Source: Emiliania huxleyi CCMP1516 (taxonomy: Eukaryota; Haptophyta; Isochrysidales; Noelaerhabdaceae). From it: DNA of 64,000 bases. How positions within the stretch are numbered: position 1 is the stretch's first letter; each line of letters starts with the position of its first letter. The stretch is from contig NW_005201613.1 of assembly GCF_000372725.1 (NCBI RefSeq), forward strand, positions 294,463 through 358,462. The letters are read 5' to 3'. The notes beneath the pieces were generated by a model. That model did not search any database. It was not told the DNA's origin and worked only from the letters and a program-made list of their open reading frames with translations. The position numbers and the translations under genes are program-made. Shown here piece after piece: positions 60,215 to 64,000 of this stretch.

Positions 60215-61838
60215 TCAGCCAGCTCTCTCAAACGCTTCGCACGCGGGTGTGGCGGTACGACCAGCCGTAGAGCCGCTGGTGAAGGTCGCTTGGGGTCCAG
60301 CCACCCTTCGCATGATGCGTACCCCCTCACGATCGATCGGGAAGCGGTACTCCGACACGTGCCAGTCTCCGCGCAGGGGGAGCGCGCTGCCGCACCACGA
60401 GCTGTTGGCCGGGTTGGCTGGCTCACAATAGGTGACCGTCGCGTTGCGCTGTTGGTATGCAATCAATTCTTGGATGAGGAGAGTGAAGGTGGAGCCGTAC
60501 GAGCCTAGGAGTGGTTAGCAAAGACATGAGAGACAGGGGGTCGACATGGGGCGGTGGTGCATCTGGCGGTGCACGCCGATGAGGTGGTGCGCGAAGGAGA
60601 GCAGGTGGATGTCGCGCATCGCCGTCTCTCCGACGTCCTCGCCGTGCTCTGCCACTTTGTCGGTGGAGGTGGACTGTAGACGCGGTACGGCCACCATCCG
60701 CACGCCCCGCGCGCGCAGGAGCTTCAGGGAGCTCCTCCGGTCGCTGGCCACGAGCAGCACGAAATCGCGCCCGCCGGCAAGCCGCGTGGCGGCGGCCAGC
60801 ACGTCATCGACAAGCTCGCTGCCATCAAGGCACGCCATGCGGTGCCGCAAGTGCACGCCTACAGCGGTGCGCGCTTGCGTGCGTGCGGCTGATGCTCCGT
60901 GGTAGAGGGTGGAAGACCGACTGGCAGTGGCGTGAGAGACGTGTGTACGCGTGCGTGCTGCCGACGTGTACGAGAGATCAACGGAAAAGGATGGCGCGTC
61001 TCCGTGGCTTCCGTGGCCTCAACTGGGCTCCGTGCGCACCGATCCTCAGAACCGCCTCGCTCTCGAAAACCGGGTCCGCCCACGTGAAGCGGAAGTGGTG
61101 CACAAACGCCGCCCCGTACGCATAGTTTGGCCCGTGCTCCCAGAGCCGCGAGTCCACCGCCGACCGCCACACACGTGCAATCGCAATCTCCTGTGCAAAG
61201 AAGCGCAAATTCTTCCTGTTGCACGCAAGCATCCCATAGGTGGAGTTGCGAAAGTCGTAGGCACCTCTCTGGACAGCCGTCTCAAAATCCTGCCCACACC
61301 AGGTTGTGGCCGACATCGGCGTCGGCGCAGGCGGCAGCTCTTCATACTCCGCCGTTGCTCGCAGTGCCCCGTCCCAACTTGCAAGCGGTGGACGAAAAAG
61401 GGGGACCCGAAAGGCGCGGGCGAGGAGGATGCCGTTGAGACAGGCGTGCATGATGTTGCCGATATTCTTGACGCGCTGCGTGTACACCGCGCCGAGGCAA
61501 TCTGGCAGCAGCACGGAGAAGCGCCGCGGAGTGCTGCACGAGGCAGAGTCGCGTATCGCCGTCTCTTGCAGTCGGCCGAAGGCGTGGGTCCTCTTGCAGG
61601 GCGCGCGCACCTGCTCGTCTAGATCGCCACACGTGCATGACTGGTTCTCGCTCAAGCTTGGGCCGCTCTCTCCGCACCGGACCGCCCTGCCATCGCACAG
61701 GAACCTGCCGCGGCATCCTTGACTGACCCAGACAGATGAGGCGCGGCCCCGCCCGCTTCCGACGCAGCCAAAGGTGCTACCCACGGAGCACCGCGCGAAC
61801 CGGCTGCTTTGGCGCTCGAGCGACACGGAGCAAGCCAT
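60215..61838 (-). CDS. Fucosyltransferase-like glycosyltransferase, three exons
   Basis: Exons 61838-61040, 60858-60577, 60504-60215; introns 61039-60859 (GT-AG) and 60576-60505 (GC-AG) keep frame. Total 457 codons including stop. 'NIGNIMHACLNGILLARAFR'-'VPLFRP' and 'FVHHFRFTWADPVFESEAVL'-'RIGVHLRHRMACLDGSELVD' (a HLRHxD/M-like sugar-nucleotide motif), 'DFVLLVASDRRSSLKLLRAR', 'RDIHLLSFAHHLIGSYGSTF' 'TLLIQELIAYQ' resemble GDP-fucose transferase-type GT-B folds (O-FucT/GT23-like R-x-H and S-x-F motifs). No clear signal anchor, so a 5' exon may be absent. Donor sugar inferred only. Confidence 0.65.
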
Positions 61839-61949
61839 TCTCAGACGCCTGCTTGGATACTCACTCGCCGGACGCGCAGAGTTGGCCGAAATATGCCCGG
61901 CGGAAACCCTCTCGTGATTTTAGCTTTAGGACTAGATGTGGCCCTTGGC

Positions 61950-62611
61950 GGGCCCCGCCCCCAATGGGGGCGGGGTTGAATGGGCTACAGGCTAGCCTGT
62001 AGCGCTGGCGTGGCGTTGACATGAGCACAAAGTTGCTAATGTGCGTAGTAGGGTTGAATTCGTCCACGTAAGGCTTGGGGAGTGCTTGGGGTGGCCGCAG
62101 GCATCCCCAAGGGAGTCGCAGCGGTGCCCCAAAAGCAGCTTTTAGCGATTGTCGAACCTCGAAGCGCGTTCGTTTGAAGAAAGGCACACGGTACTATCGC
62201 CTATCGGGCCACGGGTGTCGGGTCACCGGGAAACGAAAATTCGACACTTTGAGGGGTGAGAGCATAGCTAGAGTTAAGCCCTTGAAGGGCCCCGCCCCCA
62301 ATGGGGGCGGGGTTGAATGGGCTGGCGCTGGCGTGGCGTTGACATGAGCACGAAGTTGCTAATGTGGGTAGACGAACAAAAAGTAGGGTTGAATTCGTCC
62401 ACGTAAGGCTTGGCCTTGGGGACTGGTTGGGGTGGCCTCAGGCATCTCCAAGGGAGTCGCAGCGGTGCCCCATAAGCATCTTAGCGATTGTCGAACCTCG
62501 AAGTGCGTTCGTTTGAAGAAAGGCACACGGTACTATCGCCTATCGGGCCACCGGTGTCGGGTCACCAGTACTAAACAAAAATTCGACACTTTGAGGGGTG
62601 AGAGCATACAG
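61950..62611 (+). repeat. Tandem duplication, two units of about 322 bp
   Basis: Unit A 61950-62272 and unit B 62288-62611 share CCCCGCCCCC-AAT-GGGGGCGGGG hairpins, GTCGAACCTCGAAG, GGCACACGGTACTATCGCC and GACACTTTGAGGGGTGAGAG. Unit A has an extra CTACAGGCTAGCCTGTAG palindrome and unit B an extra GACGAACAAAAAG. A short third fragment (ACGGTACTATCGCC) lies at 63041. Non-coding. Confidence 0.9.
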
Positions 62612-62706
62612 TATTGTGGCATATCATGTCACATAAGGTCAAGCTTGACCGCAGAAGCATCAAGAAGCGGATACTCCAGCTCGACTGTGCCGGCAACGCT
62701 GCCTCC

Positions 62707-63639
62707 TCACGCCGGCTGGCTGCCAGCAGCCGTCGCGGCCCGTGGCGTGCACCAGAGAGGGAGAGAGGTCGAGTCCGCGTGGCTCAGGCCGGCCAGAAGG
62801 TGTGTGGCGACGGCACCGTGGCAGGAGTGCGGAGAAGAGCTCGCCGAACGCGAGCAGCGGAAGGCCGAAGTGTGCCAGCGCGAGAGCCTCGCGAACGGGT
62901 GCAGAAAAAGCTCGCCGTGACACGATGCCGGGCGGTGGTGGTGCTCTGGCGGCTGTGCACAGTGGGAAACGTCAGGCTGCAACAGGGCAGCACGATGGTC
63001 GTGCCCCGCTGCAGCCTGGCCTGACATGCACAGGGCGAACAGAGACGGTACTATCGCCTGGCGCTCGTCTGGGCAAACTTTGACCGCCGCCCGGCTCGCA
63101 ACGAGCACGCAGCGACAAAATGATGACCGTGTCGAAGTTGAGGCTGGTCGAGAGAAAGAGGCTGCCATGCGAGCCGGCAACTGGCTGGCTCGGCGTGGAC
63201 AGCCGGCGGCGACTTTTTGCCGAAGAGCGTGCCTGCCGAAGAGCGAGTCTGACTCAAAGTGCACGGAGTGGGCGCCGCCGACCGTCGGGAGGAGTCCGAT
63301 GGGTGCCAGGACGATCCAGAGAGCGATGAAGGCGCAAATTGCGCCGCCGAAAGTGGCGGTAGAGGCCAGGCCGTGCGCGTGGGCCGGTCGGGCCACGTCC
63401 CGGGGCGAGCGATCGAGGGCCGCGGGGCTCGCCCCGTCGGCCGAGCGGTGCGAACGGCCGGTCGCCCGCTTCGGGTTGGACCCGCCGGGCGGTCCGGCGG
63501 CGGATTGCACGGCCGGGCGGGCCTCCGGGAGGCAGGCGGGGCCGCGACAGGCGGCAGGGCAGAAATCCCATTCGGAGAGCGTGTAGCGCGACCCGGTTGC
63601 TACTTTCAATGATAGGGACATGCACATGTACATGTACAT
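62707..63639 (-). CDS. Possible membrane-protein ORF
   Basis: A 310-codon frame with one hydrophobic helix (GGAICAFIALWIVLAPIGLL) and otherwise Pro/Ser/Arg/His-rich sequence. Start lies in an ACATGTACATGT palindromic repeat. No family recognised, and open frames are common here, so the call is weak. Confidence 0.2.
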   Translation of the reverse strand: MYMYMCMSLSLKVATGSRYTLSEWDFCPAACRGPACLPEARPAVQSAAGPPGGSNPKRATGRSHRSADGASPAALDRSPRDVARPAHAHGLASTATFGGAICAFIALWIVLAPIGLLPTVGGAHSVHFESDSLFGRHALRQKVAAGCPRRASQLPARMAASFSRPASTSTRSSFCRCVLVASRAAVKVCPDERQAIVPSLFALCMSGQAAAGHDHRAALLQPDVSHCAQPPEHHHRPASCHGELFLHPFARLSRWHTSAFRCSRSASSSPHSCHGAVATHLLAGLSHADSTSLPLWCTPRAATAAGSQPA

Positions 63640-63707
63640 GTGAGAGAGAGAGATTTCTCATTAAGCTAAAGTGCAAGGACGGAATTTTTAGCTTACTGGG
63701 AGCATGT

Positions 63708-63917
63708 ACGTACTTTTAGCTTGTGAGTGAGTATTCTTGATACGAAACCACGACGACACACACCAGTCGACTCGCATCGGTTGCCTCCATGAACGGCGGA
63801 GCTATTCTCGCGCCCACACCACACCTGGCTCCAACGTGGACACGCCCATAGCTGGGGACACTACTAGGTCACACTACTAGGACACACACACACACACACT
63901 CACGTACTTTTAGCTTG
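63708..63917. mobile_element. 178-bp insertion flanked by 16-bp direct repeats; contains R8 inverted copy
   Basis: ACGTACTTTTAGCTTG at 63708-63723 and 63902-63917 flank a 178-bp segment that includes repeat R8 (63736-63875, complement of 10586-10729) and a (CA)n tract. The same ACGTAC words mark the ends of the TIR transposon at 10293-11632. Confidence 0.55.
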
Positions 63918-64000
63918 CGTCCGGGAATTTTTTTCCTCGGCCGGGCACCAAGCCTTCGATGGCGGCCTCGCCCGCCATCGACCCGGGAGAGTCGCTCGAG

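Overview
The window is nuclear DNA of a GC-rich microbial eukaryote, most likely a marine alga. Evidence: genes lie on both strands without operons; most protein genes are split by short introns (about 40-500 nt); signal-peptide and transit-peptide proteins are common; there are hydroxyproline-rich SPPPP tracts, F-box/RCC1 and ankyrin genes, several glycosyltransferases and a B12-dependent methionine synthase. I infer a haptophyte (prymnesiophyte) first and a pelagophyte second; no rRNA or organelle marker settles it. A run of 100 Ns at 24812-24911 shows this is a draft scaffold.

Layout. 1-10.3 kb: 5' end of SRP72 (-), an unknown secreted protein (-), a MITE-like element with a clear target duplication, a glycosyltransferase (-), an F-box/ankyrin-like gene (+), an F-box/RCC1 gene (-) and an ER short-chain dehydrogenase (-). 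10.3-18 kb: a 1.34-kb terminal-inverted-repeat transposon, a duplicated gene fragment, a large coiled-coil/LVIVD-repeat surface protein (-), an interstitial telomeric repeat, and msrB (+). 18.9-25.3 kb: a short-linear-motif protein (+), an intron-rich prenylcysteine-oxidase-like gene (-), and an F-box protein interrupted by the gap (+). 25.4-30.5 kb: repeat-rich DNA with an inverted-repeat element, GTCGAG minisatellites, a reverse-transcriptase scrap and a frameshifted ankyrin gene. 30.5-48 kb: a PAPS-transporter-like SLC35B gene (+), a proline-rich single-pass surface protein (-), a MITE, a CDIN1 nuclease homologue (+), two glycosyltransferases, a decayed GT8 gene and metH (+). 48-64 kb: a Pelle/IRAK-like kinase end (+), an EF-hand/HD-like protein (+), 3.8 kb of gene-poor DNA, an HAD phosphatase fused to an EF-hand domain (-), RING, zinc-finger and MAM fragments, a fucosyltransferase-like gene (-) and a tandem 0.32-kb duplication.

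The main discovery is in the introns. Most use GC (sometimes GA or GT) at the 5' splice site and AG|G at the 3' side, and many begin with a near-copy of the first bases of the following exon (up to 32-33 nt). Splicing therefore removes one copy of a target-site duplication plus an insert. Two such introns in unrelated genes (PCYOX1-like at 21960-22027 and CDIN1 at 37445-37487) carry related inserts of 36-37 nt, which points to a very small introner element. Other points of note: metH lacks its cobalamin-cap segment, replaced by AT-rich sequence; the 5' end of metH is duplicated in inverted orientation and supplies the C-terminus of a neighbouring glycosyltransferase; and a motif close to TAAAATTCTTTTTCGC sits upstream of several start codons.
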